From the NCBI GenBank assembly GCA_948144175.1, contig CANXME010000801.1, positions 1 to 64,000 on the forward strand: 64,000 bases of DNA, given 5' to 3'. Both the position numbers and the translations under genes were made by a program. Shown piece by piece: positions 39,170-53,869 of this stretch (position 1 is its first letter; each line of letters starts with the position of its first letter). The notes beneath the pieces were generated by a model that worked only from the letters and a program-made list of their open reading frames with translations, was not told where the DNA came from and ran no database searches. The stretch comes from Closterium sp. NIES-65 (taxonomy: Eukaryota; Streptophyta; Zygnematophyceae; Desmidiales; Closteriaceae).

Positions 39170-40700
39170 CTCGTCCATGTCCACGTCCATGTCCACGTCC
39201 ATGTCCACGTCCACGTCCATGTCTACGTCCACGTCCATGTCCACGTCCACGTCCACGTCCATGTCCACGTCCACGTCCACGTCCACGTCCATGTCCACGT
39301 CCACGTCCACGTCCACGTCCATGTCCACGTCCATGTCCATGTCCACGTCCACGTCCATGTCCACGTCCACGTCCATGTCCACGTCCATGTCCACGTCCAT
39401 GTCCACGTCCACGTCCACGTCCATGTCCACGTCTACGTCCACGTCTACGTCCATGTCCACGTCCACGTCCAAGTCCACGTCCACGTCCACGTCCACGTCC
39501 ATGTCCACGTCCACGTCCATGTCCACGTCCACGTCCACGTCCACGTCCATGTCCACGTCCACGTCCACGTCCATGTCCACGTCCACGTCCACGTCCATGT
39601 CCACGTCCATGTCCATGTCCACGTCCACGTCCATGTCCACGTCCACGTCCAGGTCCACGTCCATGTCCACGTCCATGTCCACGTCCACGTCCACGTCCAT
39701 GTCCACGTCCACGTCTACGTCCACGTCCATGTCCACGTCCACGTCCACGTCCATGTCCACGTCCAAGTCCACGTCCACGTCCATGTCCACGTCCACGTCC
39801 ACGTCCACGTCCACGTCCATGTCCACGTCCATGTCCATGTCCACGTCCATGTCCATGTCCGCGTCCACGTCCATGTCCACGTCCATGTCCACGTCCATGT
39901 CCACGTCCACGTCCACGTCCATGTCCACGTCCAAGTCCACGTCCATGTCCAAGTCCATGTCCACGTCCACGTCCACGTCCACGTCCACGTCCATGCCATG
40001 TCCACGTCCACGTCCATGTCCATGTCCACGTCCATGTCCATGTCCATGTCCATGTCCATGTCCATGTCCATGTCCACGTCCATGTCCATGTCCATGTCCA
40101 CGTCCATGTCCATGTCCACGTCCACGTCCATGTCCACGTCCACGTCCATGTCTACGTCCATGTCCACGTCCATGTCCACGTCCACGTCCACGTCCATGTC
40201 CACGTCCACGTCCACGTCCACGTCCACGTCCATGTCCACGTCCACGTCCATGTCCACGTCCATGTCCACGTCCACGTCCACGTCCACGTCCATGTCCACG
40301 TCCACGTCCACGTCCACGTCCATGTCCACGTCCACGTCCACGTCCACGTCCACGTCCACGTCCACGTCCTCCTCCATGTCCATGTCCACGTCCATGTCCA
40401 CGTCCACGTCCACGTCCATGTCCACGTCCACGTCCACGTCCATGTCCACGTCCACGTCCACGTCCATGTCCACGTCCACGTCCACGTCTGCGTCCACGTT
40501 CACGTCCACGTCTGCGTCCACGTCCATGTCCACGTCCACGTCCACGTCCTTTTCTACGTCCACGTCTACGTCCACGTCCATGTCCACGTCCACGTCCACG
40601 TCCATGTCCACGTCCACGTCCATGTCCATGTCCACGTCCATGTCCACGTCCACGTCCACGTCCACGTCCACGTCCATGTCCACGTCCATTTCCACGCCCA
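39170..40700 (+). repeat. TCCATG-rich stretch of array 2
   Basis: TCCATG alternates with one to three TCCACG units for about 1.5 kb. It forms uninterrupted runs near 40,010-40,100. A register slip (gtccatgccatgtcc, about 39,990-40,004) removes two bases and switches the plus-strand reading frames. TCCATG differs from TCCACG by a CpG to TpG transition on the plus strand. Confidence 0.85.
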
Positions 40701-41569
40701 CGTCCACGTCCACGTCCATGTCCACGTCCACGTCCACGTCCACGTCCATGTCCACGTCCATGTCCACGTCCACGTCCACGTCCACGTCCACGTCCACGTC
40801 CACGTCCACGTCCACGTCCACGTTCACGTCCACGTCCACGTCCACGTCCACGTCCACGTCCACGTCCACGTCCATGTCCACGTCCACGTCCACGTCCACG
40901 TCCACGTCCACCTCCACGTCCACGTCCATGTCCACGTCCACGTCCACGTCCACGTCCACGTCCACGTCCACGTCCACGTCCACGTCCACGTCCATGTCCA
41001 TGTCCACGTCCACGTCCACGTCCACGTCCACGTCCACGTCCATGTCCAGGTCCATGTCCATATCCACGTCCATGTCCACGTCCATGTCCACGTCCATGTC
41101 CACGTCCATGTCCACGTCCATGTCCACGTCCATGTCCACGTCCACGTCCACGTCCACGTCCATTTCTACGTCCACGTCCACGTCCACGTCCACGTCCACG
41201 TCCTCCTCCTCGTCCACGTCCACGTCCACGTCCACGTCCACGTCCACGTCTAGTCCACGTCCACGTCCACGTCCACGTCCACGTCCACGTCCACGTCCAC
41301 GTCCACGTCCACGTCCACGTCCACGTCCATGTCCACGTCCACGTCCACGTCCACGTCCACGTCCACGTCCACGTCCACGTCCACGTCCATGTCCACGTCC
41401 ATGTCCATATCCACGTCCATGTCCACGTCCATGTCCACGTCCATGTCCACGTCCATGTCCACGTCCACGTCCACGTCCATTTCTACGTCCACGTCCACGT
41501 CCAGGTCCACGTCCACGTCCACGTCCTCCTCCTCGTCCACGTCCACGTCCACGTCCACGTCCACGTCTA

Positions 41570-43359
41570 GTCCACGTCCACGTCCACGTCCACGTCCACG
41601 TCCATTTCCACGTCCACGTCTACGTCCACGTCCACGTCCACGTCCACGTCCATGTCCTCCACGTCCACGTCTACGTCCATGTCCTCCACGTCCACGTCCA
41701 CGTCCACGTCCACGTCAACGTCCAGGTCCAGGTCCACGTCCATGTCCACGACCACGTCCACGACCACGTCCACGTCCACGTCCACGTCCACGTCCACGTC
41801 CATCCACGTCCACGTCTACGTCCTCGTCCTCGTCCACGTCCACGTCCACGTCCACGTCCACGTCCACCTCCACGTCCACGTCCTCCACGTCCACGTCCAC
41901 GTCCACGCGGACGTCAACGTCCAGGTCCACGTCCACGTCAACGTCCAGGTCCACGTCCACGTCCACCTCCATTTCTACGTCCACGTCCACGTCCACGTCC
42001 ACGTCCACGTCCACGTCCACGTCCTCGTCCATGTCCACGTCCACGTCCACCTCCACCTCCACCTCCACGTCCACGTCCACCTCCACGTCCACGTCCACGT
42101 CCACGTCCATGTCCACGTCCACGTCCATGTCCACGTCCACGTCCAAGTCCACGTCCATGTCCAAGTCCATGTCCACGTCCACGTCCACGTCCACGTCCAC
42201 GTCCACGTCCACGTCCACGTCCACGTCCACGTCCATGTCCACGTCCACGTCCACGTCCATGTCCACGTCCACGTCCACGTCCATGTCCACGTCCACGTCC
42301 ACGTCCACGTCTACGTCCACGTCCACGTCCACGTCCACGTCCACGTCCACGTCCATGTCCACGTCCACGTCTACGTCCATGTCCACGTCCACGTCTACGT
42401 CCACGTCCACGTCCACGTCCTCCTCCACGTCCACGTCCACGTCCTCCTCCACGTCCATGTCCACGTCCATGTCCACGTCCACGTCCACGTCCAGGTCCAC
42501 GTCCACGTCCACGTCCACGTCCACGTCCACGTCCACGTCCACGTCCGCGTCCACGTCCACGTCCGCGTCCACGTCCATGTCCACGTTCACGTCCGCGTCC
42601 ACGTTCACGTCCACGTCCGCGTCCACGTCCACGTCCACGTCCATACGTCCACATCCATGTCCACGTCCACGTCCACGTCCATGTCCACGTCCACGTCCAC
42701 GTCCATGTCTACGTCCACGTCCATGTCTACGTCCATGTCCACGTCCACGTCCACGTCCATGTCCACGACCACGTCCACGTCCACGTCCACGTCCACGTCC
42801 ATTTCCACGTCCACGTCCACGTCCACGTCCACGTCCATGTCCACGTCCACGTCCACGTCCACGTCCACGTCCACGTCCACGTCTACGTCCACGTCCACGT
42901 CCACGTCCACGTCCACGTCCACGTCCATGTCCATGTCCACGTCCACGCGGACGTCAACGTCCAGGTCCACGTCCACGTCAACGTCCAGGTCCACGTCCAC
43001 GTCCACCTCCATTTCTACGTCCACGTCCACGTCCACGTCCACGTCCACGTCCTCGTCCATGTCCACGTCCACGTCCACCTCCACGTCCACCTCCACGTCC
43101 ACGTCCACGTCCACGTCCACGTCCATGTCCACGTCCACGTCCACGTCCACGTCCACGTCCACGTCCACGTCCACGTCCATGTCCACGTCCATGTCCATAT
43201 CCACGTCCATGTCCACGTCCATGTCCACGTCCATGTCCACGTCCATGTCCACGTCCACGTCCACGTCCATTTCTACGTCCACGTCCACGTCCAGGTCCAC
43301 GTCCACGTCCACGTCCTCCTCCTCGTCCACGTCCACGTCCACGTCCACGTCCACGTCTA
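41570..43359 (+). repeat. Array 2 higher-order block, short version (1.79 kb)
   Basis: The block begins right after the landmark cgtctagtccacg, which follows a cctcctcctcgtcc cluster. Its first 1.5 kb matches the start of the next block (43,360 onward) and its last 0.27 kb matches the end of that block. Compared with the long version it therefore lacks about 2.8 kb of interior. Markers shared in order include cctccacgtccacgtc, tccatccacgtcc, the cacgcggacgtc word (about 41,905 and 42,954) and ccatacgtcc (about 42,640). Confidence 0.75.
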
Positions 43360-46300
43360 GTCCACGTCCACGTCCACGTCCACGTCCACGTCCATTTCCA
43401 CGTCCACGTCTACGTCCACGTCCACGTCCACGTCCACGTCCACGTCCAGGTCCTCCACGTCCACGTCTACGTCCATGTCCTCCACGTCCACGTCCACGTC
43501 CACGTCCACGTCAACGTCCAGGTCCAGGTCCACGTCCATGTCCACGACCACGTCCACGACCACGTCCACGTCCACGTCCACGACCACGTCCACGTCCATC
43601 CACGTCCACGTCTACGTCCTCGTCCTCGTCCACGTCCACGTCCACGTCCACGTCCACGTCCACCTCCACGTCCACGTCCTCCACGTCCACGTCCACGTCC
43701 ACGCGGACGTCAACGTCCAGGTCCACGTCCACGTCAACGTCCAGGTCCACGTCCACGTCCACCTCCATTTCTACGTCCACGTCCACGTCCACGTCCACGT
43801 CCACGTCCACGTCCTCGTCCATGTCCACGTCCACGTCCACCTCCACCTCCACCTCCACGTCCACGTCCACCTCCACGTCCACGTCCACGTCCACGTCCAT
43901 GTCCACGTCCACGTCCATGTCCACGTCCACGTCCAAGTCCACGTCCATGTCCAAGTCCATGTCCACGTCCGTCACGTCCACGTCCACGTCCACGTCCACG
44001 TCCACGTCCACGTCCATGTCCACGTCCACGTCCACGTCCATGTCCACGTCCACGTCCACGTCCATGTCCACGTCCACGTCCACGTCCACGTCTACGTCCA
44101 CGTCCACGTCCACGTCCACGTCCACGTCCACGTCCATGTCCACGTCCACGTCTACGTCCATGTCCACGTCCACGTCTACGTCCACGTCCACGTCCACGTC
44201 CTCCTCCACGTCCACGTCCACGTCCTCCTCCACGTCCATGTCCACGTCCATGTCCACGTCCACGTCCACGTCCATGTCCACGTCCACGTCCACGTCCACG
44301 TCCACGTCCACGTCCACGTCCGCGTCCACGTCCACGTCCACGTCCGCGTCCACGTCCATGTCCACGTTCACGTCCGCGTCCACGTTCACGTCCACGTCCG
44401 CGTCCACGTCCACGTCCACGTCCATACGTCCACGTCCATGTCCACGTCCACGTCCTCGTCCATGTCCACGTCCACGTCCACGTCCATGTCTACGTCCACG
44501 TCCATGTCTACGTCCATGTCCACGTCCACGTCCACGTCCATGTCCACGACCACGTCCACGTCCACGTCCACGTCCACGTCCATTTCCACGTCCACGTCCA
44601 CGTCCACGTCCACGTCCATGTCCACGTCCACGTCCACGTCCACGTCCACGTCCACGTCCACGTCCACGTCTACGTCCACGTCCACGTCCATGTCCACGTC
44701 CACGTCCACGTCCATGTCCATGTCCACGTCCACGCGGACGTCAACGTCCAGGTCCACGTCCACGTCAACGTCCAGGTCCACGTCCACGTCCACCTCCATT
44801 TCTACGTCCACGTCCACGTCCACGTCCACGTCCACGTCCTCGTCCATGTCCACGTCCACGTCCACCTCCACGTCCACCTCCACGTCCACGTCCACGTCCA
44901 CGTCCATGTCCACGTCCACGTCCACGTCCTCGTCCATGTCCACGTCCATGTCCACGTCCATGTCCACGTCCACGTCCATGTCCACGTCCATGTCCACGTC
45001 CACGTCCATGTCCACGTCCACGTCCACGTCCACGTCCACGTCCATGTCCACGTCCACGTCCACGTCCACGTCCATGTCCACGTCCATGTCTATGTCCACG
45101 TCCACGTCCATGTCCACGTCCACGTCCATGTCCACGTCCATGTCCACGTCCATGTCCACGTCCACGTCTACGTCCACGTCCACGTCCATGTCCACGTCCA
45201 CGTCCACGTCTACGTCCATGTCCACGTCCACGTCCAAGTCCACGTCCATGTCCAAGTCCATGTCCACGTCCACGTCCACGTCCACGTCCACGTCCATGTC
45301 CACGTCCACGTCCACGTCCACGTCCATGTCCACGTCCATGTCCACGTCCATGTCCACGTCCACGTCCACGTCCATGTCCACGTCCACGTCCACGTCCACG
45401 TCCATGTCCACGTCCACGTCCACGTCTACGTCCATGTCCACGTCCATGTCCACGTCCACGTCCACGTCCATGTCCACGTCCACGTCTACGTCCACGTCCA
45501 CGTCCACGTCCACGTCCACGTCCACGTCCTCCTCCACGTCCATGTCCACGTCCATGTCCACGTCCACGTCCACGTCCACGTCCACGTCCACGTCCACGTC
45601 TGCGTCCACGTCCACGTCCACGTCCACGTCCATGTCCACGTTCACGTCCACGACCGCGTCCACGTTCGCGTCCACGTCCACGTCCACGTCCATGTCCACG
45701 TCCATGTCCACGTCCACGTCCACGTCCATGTCCACGTCCACGTCCACGTCCATGTCTACGTCCACGTCCATGTCTACGTCCATGTCCACGTCCACGTCCA
45801 CGTCCATGTCCACGACCACGTCCACGTCCACGTCCACGTCCACGTCCATTTCCACGTCCACGTCCACGTCCACGTCCACGTCCATGTCCACGTCCACGTC
45901 CACGTCCACGTCCACGTCCACGTCTACGTCCACGTCCACGTCCACGTCCACGTCCACGTCCATGTCTACGTCCACGTCCACGTCCACGTCCACGTCCACG
46001 TCCACGTCCACGTCCATGTCCACGTCCACATCCAGGTCCATGTCCACGTCCACGTCCACGTCCACGTCCACGTCCATGTCCACGACCACGTCCACGTCCA
46101 CGTCCACGTCCACGTCCATGTCCACGTCCACGTCCACGTCCATTTCTACGTCCATGTCCACGTCCATGTCCACGTCCACGTCCACGTCCACGTCCATGTC
46201 CACTTCCATGTCCACTTCCACGTCCACGTCTACGTCCATTTCTACGTCCACGTCCACGTCCATTTCTACGTCCACGTCCACGTCCACGTCCATGTCCACG

Positions 46301-47971
46301 TCCACGTCCATGTCCACGTCCATGTCCATGTCCACGTCCATGTCCACGTCCATGTCCACGTCCATGTCCACATCCATGTCCACGTCCACGTCCACGTCCA
46401 CGTCCATTTCTACGTCCACGTCCACGTCCATGTCCACGTCCACGTCCACGTCCATGTCCACGTCCACGTCCACGTCCATGTCCACGTCCATGTCCACGTC
46501 CACGTCCACGTCCACGTCTACGTCCATTTCTACGTCCACGTCCACGTCCACGTCCATGTCCACGTCCACGTCCACGTCCATTTCTACGTCCACGTCCACG
46601 TCCACGTCCACGTCCACGTCCACGTCCATGTCCACGTCCACGTCCACGTCCACGTCCATGTCCACGTCGACGTCCACGTCCACGTCCACGTCCACGTCCA
46701 CGTCCACGTCCACGTCCACGTCCACCTCCACGTCCACGTCCACGTCCATGTCCATGTCCACGTCCACGTCCACGTCCACGTCCACGTCCATGTCCACGTC
46801 CATGTCCACGTCCACGTCCACGTCCACGTCCACGTCCATGTCCACGTCCACGTCCACGTCCACGTCCATGTCCACGTCCATGTCCACGTCCATGTCCACG
46901 TCCATGTCCACGTCCATGTCCACGTCCACGTCCACGTCCACGTCCACGTCCACGTCCACGTCCATGTCCACGTCCACGTCCACGTCCATTTCTACGTCCA
47001 CGTCCATGTCCACGTCCACGTGCACGTCCATGTCCATGTCCACGTCCATATCCACTTCCACGTCCACGTCCACGTCCATTTCTACGTCCACGTCCACGTC
47101 CATTTCTACGTCCACGTCCACGTCCATGTCCACGTCCACGTCCATGTCCACGTCCATGTCCATGTCCACGTCCATGTCCACGTCCATGTCCACGTCCATG
47201 TCCACGTCCATGTCCACGTCCATGTCCACGTCCACGTCCACGTCCATAACTACGTCCACGTCCACGTCCATGTCCACGTCCACGTCCACGTCCATGTCCA
47301 CGTCCACGTCCACGTCCATGTCTACGTCCACGTCCATGTCTACGTCCATGTCCACGTCCACGTCCACGTCCATGTCCACGACCACGTCCACGTCCACGTC
47401 CACGTCCACGTCCATTTCCACGTCCACGTCCACGTCCACGTCCACGTCCATGTCCACGTCCACGTCCACGTCCACGTCCACGTCCACGTCCACGTCTACG
47501 TCCACGTCCACGTCCACGTCCACGTCCACGTCCACGTCCATGTCCATGTCCACGTCCACGCGGACGTCAACGTCCAGGTCCACGTCCACGTCAACGTCCA
47601 GGTCCACGTCCACGTCCACCTCCATTTCTACGTCCACGTCCACGTCCACGTCCACGTCCACGTCCTCGTCCATGTCCACGTCCACGTCCACCTCCACGTC
47701 CACCTCCACGTCCACGTCCACGTCCACGTCCACGTCCATGTCCACGTCCACGTCCACGTCCACGTCCACGTCCACGTCCACGTCCACGTCCATGTCCACG
47801 TCCATGTCCATATCCACGTCCATGTCCACGTCCATGTCCACGTCCATGTCCACGTCCATGTCCACGTCCACGTCCACGTCCATTTCTACGTCCACGTCCA
47901 CGTCCAGGTCCACGTCCACGTCCACGTCCTCCTCCTCGTCCACGTCCACGTCCACGTCCACGTCCACGTCT
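43360..47971 (+). repeat. Array 2 higher-order block of 4.6 kb, copy 1
   Basis: The block is bounded on both sides by the tctagtccacg landmark. Internal landmarks are ccatacgtcc (about 44,423), cacgcggacgtc (43,702; 44,733; 47,559), a one-off gtccgtcacgtcc insertion (about 43,970), ccatttctacg pairs, a single tcgacg (about 46,667) and ccataactacg (about 47,245). The second copy repeats the series with spacings of about 4,562-4,575 bp. Confidence 0.8.
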
Positions 47972-50900
47972 AGTCCACGTCCACGTCCACGTCCACGTCC
48001 ACGTCCATTTCCACGTCCACGTCTACGTCCACGTCCACGTCCACGTCCACGTCCACGTCCAGGTCCTCCACGTCCACGTCTACGTCCATGTCCTCCACGT
48101 CCACGTCCACGTCCACGTCCACGTCAACGTCCAGGTCCAGGTCCACGTCCATGTCCACGACCACGTCCACGACCACGTCCACGTCCACGTCCACGTCCAC
48201 GTCCATCCACGTCCACGTCTACGTCCTCGTCCTCGTCCACGTCCACGTCCACGTCCACGTCCACGTCCACCTCCACGTCCACGTCCTCCACGTCCACGTC
48301 CACGTCCACGCGAACGTCAACGTCCAGGTCCACGTCCACGTCCACGTCCACGTCCACGTCCACGTCCACGTCCTCGTCCATGTCCACGTCCACGTCCACC
48401 TCCACCTCCACCTCCACGTCCACGTCCACCTCCACGTCCACGTCCACGTCCACGTCCATGTCCACGTCCACGTCCATGTCCACGTCCACGTCCAAGTCCA
48501 CGTCCATGTCCAAGTCCATGTCCACGTCCACGTCCACGTCCACGTCCACGTCCACGTCCACGTCCACGTCCACGTCCATGTCCACGTCCACGTCCACGTC
48601 CATGTCCACGTCCACGTCCACGTCCATGTCCACGTCCACGTCCACGTCCACGTCTACGTCCACGTCCACGTCCACGTCCACGTCCACGTCCACGTCCATG
48701 TCCACGTCCACGTCTACGTCCATGTCCACGTCCACGTCTACGTCCACGTCCACGTCCACGTCCTCCTCCACGTCCACGTCCACGTCCTCCTCCACGTCCA
48801 TGTCCACGTCCATGTCCACGTCCACGTCCACGTCCATGTCCACGTCCACGTCCACGTCCACGTCCACGTCCACGTCCACGTCCGCGTCCACGTCCACGTC
48901 CACGTCCGCGTCCACGTCCATGTCCACGTTCACGTCCGCGTCCACGTTCACGTCCACGTCCGCGTCCACGTCCACGTCCACGTCCATACGTCCACGTCCA
49001 TGTCCACGTCCACGTCCACGTCCATGTCCACGTCCACGTCCACGTCCATGTCTACGTCCACGTCCATGTCTACGTCCATGTCCACGTCCACGTCCACGTC
49101 CATGTCCACGACCACGTCCACGTCCACGTCCACGTCCACGTCCATTTCCACGTCCACGTCCACGTCCACGTCCACGTCCATGTCCACGTCCACGTCCACG
49201 TCCACGTCCACGTCCACGTCCACGTCTACGTCCACGTCCACGTCCACGTCCACGTCCACGTCCACGTCCATGTCCATGTCCACGTCCACGCGGACGTCAA
49301 CGTCCAGGTCCACGTCCACGTCAACGTCCAGGTCCACGTCCACGTCCACCTCCATTTCTACGTCCACGTCCACGTCCACGTCCACGTCCACGTCCTCGTC
49401 CATGTCCACGTCCACGTCCACCTCCACGTCCACCTCCACGTCCACGTCCACGTCCACGTCCATGTCCACGTCCACGTCCACGTCCTCGTCCATGTCCACG
49501 TCCATGTCCACGTCCATGTCCACGTCCACGTCCATGTCCACGTCCACGTCCACGTCCATGTCCACGTCCACGTCCACGTCCACGTCCACGTCCATGTCCA
49601 CGTCCACGTCCACGTCCACGTCCATGTCCACGTCCATGTCTATGTCCACGTCCACGTCCATGTCCACGTCCACGTCCATGTCCATGTCCATGTCCACGTC
49701 CATGTCCACGTCCACGTCCACGTCCACGTCCACGTCCACGTCCATGTCCACGTCCACGTCCACGTCTACGTCCATGTCCACGTCCACGTCCAAGTCCACG
49801 TCCATGTCCAAGTCCATGTCCACGTCCACGTCCACGTCCACGTCCACGTCCACGTCCATGTCCACGTCCACGTCCACGTCCACGTCCATGTCCACGTCCA
49901 TGTCCACGTCCATGTCCACGTCCACGTCCACGTCCATGTCCACGTCCACGTCCACGTCCACGTCCATGTCCACGTCCACGTCCACGTCTTCGTCCATGTC
50001 CACGTCCATGTCCACGTCCACGTCCACGTCCATGTCCACGTCCACGTCTACGTCCACGTCCACGTCCACGTCCACGTCCACGTCCACGTCCTCCTCCACG
50101 TCCATGTCCACGTCCATGTCCACGTCCACGTCCACGTCCACGTCCACGTCCACGTCCACGTCCACGTCTGCGTCCACGTTCACGTCCACGTCCACGTCCA
50201 TGTCCACGTTCACGTCCACGACCGCGTCCACGTTCGCGTCCACGTCCACGTCCACGTCCATGTCCACGTCCATGTCCACGTCCACGTCCACGTCCATGTC
50301 CACGTCCACGTCCACGTCCATGTCTACGTCCACGTCCATGTCTACGTCCATGTCCACGTCCACGTCCACGTCCATGTCCACGACCACGTCCACGTCCACG
50401 TCCACGTCCACGTCCATTTCCACGTCCACGTCCACGTCCACGTCCACGTCCATGTCCACGTCCACGTCCACGTCCACGTCCACGTCCACGTCCACGTCCA
50501 CGTCTACGTCCACGTCCACGTCCACGTCCACGTCCACGTCCACGTCCATGTCTACGTCCACGTCCACGTCCACGTCCACGTCCACGTCCACGTCCACGTC
50601 CATGTCCACGTCCACATCCAGGTCCATGTCCACGTCCACGTCCACGTCCACGTCCACGTCCATGTCCACGACCACGTCCACGTCCACGTCCACGTCCACG
50701 TCCATGTCCACGTCCACGTCCACGTCCATTTCTACGTCCATGTCCACGTCCATGTCCACGTCCACGTCCACGTCCACGTCCATGTCCACTTCCATGTCCA
50801 CTTCCACGTCCACGTCTACGTCCATTTCTACGTCCACGTCCACGTCCATTTCTACGTCCACGTCCACGTCCACGTCCATGTCCACGTCCACGTCCATGTC

Positions 50901-51836
50901 CACGTCCATGTCCATGTCCACGTCCATGTCCACGTCCATGTCCACGTCCATGTCCACATCCATGTCCACGTCCACGTCCACGTCCACGTCCATTTCTACG
51001 TCCACGTCCACGTCCATGTCCACGTCCACGTCCACGTCCATGTCCACGTCCACGTCCACGTCCATGTCCACGTCCATGTCCACGTCCACGTCCACGTCCA
51101 CGTCTACGTCCATTTCTACGTCCACGTCCACGTCCACGTCCATGTCCACGTCCACGTCCACGTCCATTTCTACGTCCACGTCCACGTCCACGTCCACGTC
51201 CATGTCCACGTCCACGTCCACGTCCACGTCCATGTCCACGTCGACGTCCACGTCCACGTCCACGTCCACGTCCACGTCCACGTCCACGTCCACGTCCACG
51301 TCCACCTCCACGTCCACGTCCACGTCCATGTCCATGTCCACGTCCACGTCCACGTCCACGTCCACGTCCATGTCCACGTCCATGTCCACGTCCACGTCCA
51401 CGTCCACGTCCACGTCCATGTCCACGTCCACGTCCACGTCCATGTCCACGTCCATGTCCACGTCCATGTCCACGTCCATGTCCACGTCCATGTCCACGTC
51501 CACGTCCACGTCCACGTCCACGTCCACGTCCACGTCCATGTCCACGTCCACGTCCACGTCCATTTCTACGTCCACGTCCATGTCCACGTCCACGTGCACG
51601 TCCATGTCCATGTCCACGTCCATATCCACTTCCACGTCCACGTCCACGTCCATTTCTACGTCCACGTCCACGTCCATTTCTACGTCCACGTCCACGTCCA
51701 TGTCCACGTCCACGTCCATGTCCACGTCCATGTCCATGTCCACGTCCATGTCCACGTCCATGTCCACGTCCATGTCCACGTCCATGTCCACGTCCATGTC
51801 CACGTCCACGTCCACGTCCATAACTACGTCCACGTC
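47972..51836 (+). repeat. Array 2 higher-order block of 4.6 kb, copy 2 (truncated)
   Basis: This follows copy 1 through ccatacgtcc (about 48,985), tcgacg (about 51,241) and ccataactacg (about 51,819), then departs from it. The last roughly 0.72 kb of copy 1 is missing. It has lost about 40 bp near 48,335, where copy 1 has a caggtcc/ccatttctacg cluster. It has a cgaacg where copy 1 has cggacg (about 48,310). Confidence 0.8.
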
Positions 51837-52189
51837 CACGTCCACATCCACGTCGACGTCCATGTCCACGTCCACGTCCACGTCCACGTCCATGTCCACG
51901 TCCATGTCCACGTCCACGTCCACGTCCACGTCCACGTCCATTTCTACGTCCACGTCCACGTCCACGTCCACGTCCACGTCCACGTCCATTTCTACGTCCA
52001 CGTCCACGTCCACGTCCACGTCCACGTCCATGTCCACGTCGACGTCCACGTCCATGTCCACGTCCACGTCCACGTCCACGTCCACGTCCACGTCAACTTC
52101 CACGTCCACGTCCACGTCCATGTCCACGTCCACGTCCACGTCCACGTCCATGTCCACGTCCACGTCCACGTCCACGTCCATGTCCATGT

Positions 52190-52720
52190 CTACGTCCATG
52201 TCCACGTCCACGTCCACGTCCACGTCCACGTCCAGGTCCAGGTCCACGTCCATGTCCATGTCCACGTCCACGTCTACGTCCACGTCCACTTCCACGTCCA
52301 CGTCCACGTCCATGTCCACGTCCACGTCCACGTCCATGTCCAGGTCCACGTCCACGTCCACGTCCACGTCCATGTCTACGTCCATGTCCACGTCCACGTC
52401 CACGTCCACGTCCACGTCCAGGTCCAGGTCCACGTCCATGTCCATGTCCACGTCCACGTCTACGTCCACGTCCACTTCCACGTCCACGTCCACGTCCATG
52501 TCCACGTCCACGTCCACGTCCATGTCCACGTCCACGTCCACGTCCACGTCCATGTCCACGTCCACGTCCACGTCCACGTCCACGTCCATGTCTACGTCCA
52601 TGTCCACGTCCACGTCCACGTCCACGTCCACGTCCAGGTCCAGGTCCACGTCCACGTCCATGTCCACGTCCACGTCTACGTCCACGTCCACGTCCACGTC
52701 CACGTCCACGTCTACGTCCA
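52190..52720 (+). repeat. Short higher-order repeat in array 2 (186 and 216 bp steps)
   Basis: The word tccaggtccaggtccacg occurs at 52,231, 52,417 and 52,633. The steps are 31 and 36 hexamers. The surrounding series (catgtctacgtccatgtcc before, gtccacgtctacgtcc after) is repeated with it, giving three tandem sub-blocks. Confidence 0.75.
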
Positions 52721-53869
52721 TGTCCACGTCCACGTCCATGTCCACGTCCACGTCCATGTCCACGTCCACGTCCATGTCCACGTCCACGTCCATGTCCACG
52801 TCCACGTCCATGTCCACGTCCACGTCCACGTCCATGTCCACGTCCACGTCCACGTCTACGTCCATATCCACGTCCACGTCCATGTCCACGTCCACGTCCA
52901 AGTCCACGTCCATGTCCACGTCCATTCCGTCCACGTCCACGTCCACGTCCACGTCCATGTCCACGTCCACGTCCATGTCCACGTCCACGTCCATGTCCAC
53001 GTCCATGTCCACGTCCATGTCCACGTCCACGTCCACGTCCATGTCCACGTCCACGTCCACGTCCATGTCCACGTCCACGTCCACGTCCACGTCTACATCC
53101 ATGTCCACGTCCATGTCCACGTCCATGTCCACGTCCATGTCCACGTCTACGTCCACGTCCACGTCCACGTCCACGTCCACGTCCACGTCCACCTCCATGT
53201 CCATGTCCACGTCCATGTCCACGTCCACGTCCACGTCCATGTCCATGTCCACGTCCACGTCCACGTCCATTTCTACGTCCACGTCCACGTCCACGTCTAC
53301 GTCCACGTCCATGTCCACGTCCACGTCCACGTCCATTTCTACGTCCACGCCCATGTCCACGTCCAGGTCCACGTCCATGTCCACGTCCACGTCCACGTCA
53401 ATTTCTACGTCCACGTCCACATCCACGTCCATGTCCACGTCCATGTCCACGTCCACGTCCACGTCCACGTCCACGTCTACGTCCACGTCCACGTCCACGT
53501 CTACGTCCACGTCCATGTCCACGTCCACGTTCACGTCCTTTTCTACGTCCACGTCCATGTCCACGTCTACGTCCATGTCCACGTCCACGTCCACGTCCAT
53601 GTGCACGTCCACGTCCACGTCCATTTCTACGTCCTTGTCCATGTCCACGTCCACCTCCACGTCCACGTCCACGTCCACGTCCATTTCCAGGTCCACGTCC
53701 ACGTCCACGTCCACGTCCACGTCCACGTCCACGTCCACGTCCATGTCCAGGTCCAGGTCCACGTCCACGTCCACGTCCACGTCTACGTCCACGTTCATGT
53801 CCACGTCCACGTCCACGTCCATGTCCACGTCCACGTCCACGTCCACGTCCACGTCCACGTCTCGTCCAC

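Noticed and set aside
34891..51823. Several plus-strand open frames of about 1,900-2,800 codons across array 2 (for example 34,891-41,253 and 43,475-51,823)
   Set aside because: They overlap in different frames over the same bases, encode only Ser-Thr, Pro-Arg or His-Val dipeptides, and switch between them at each indel. They exist because the hexamer has no stop codon in these frames.
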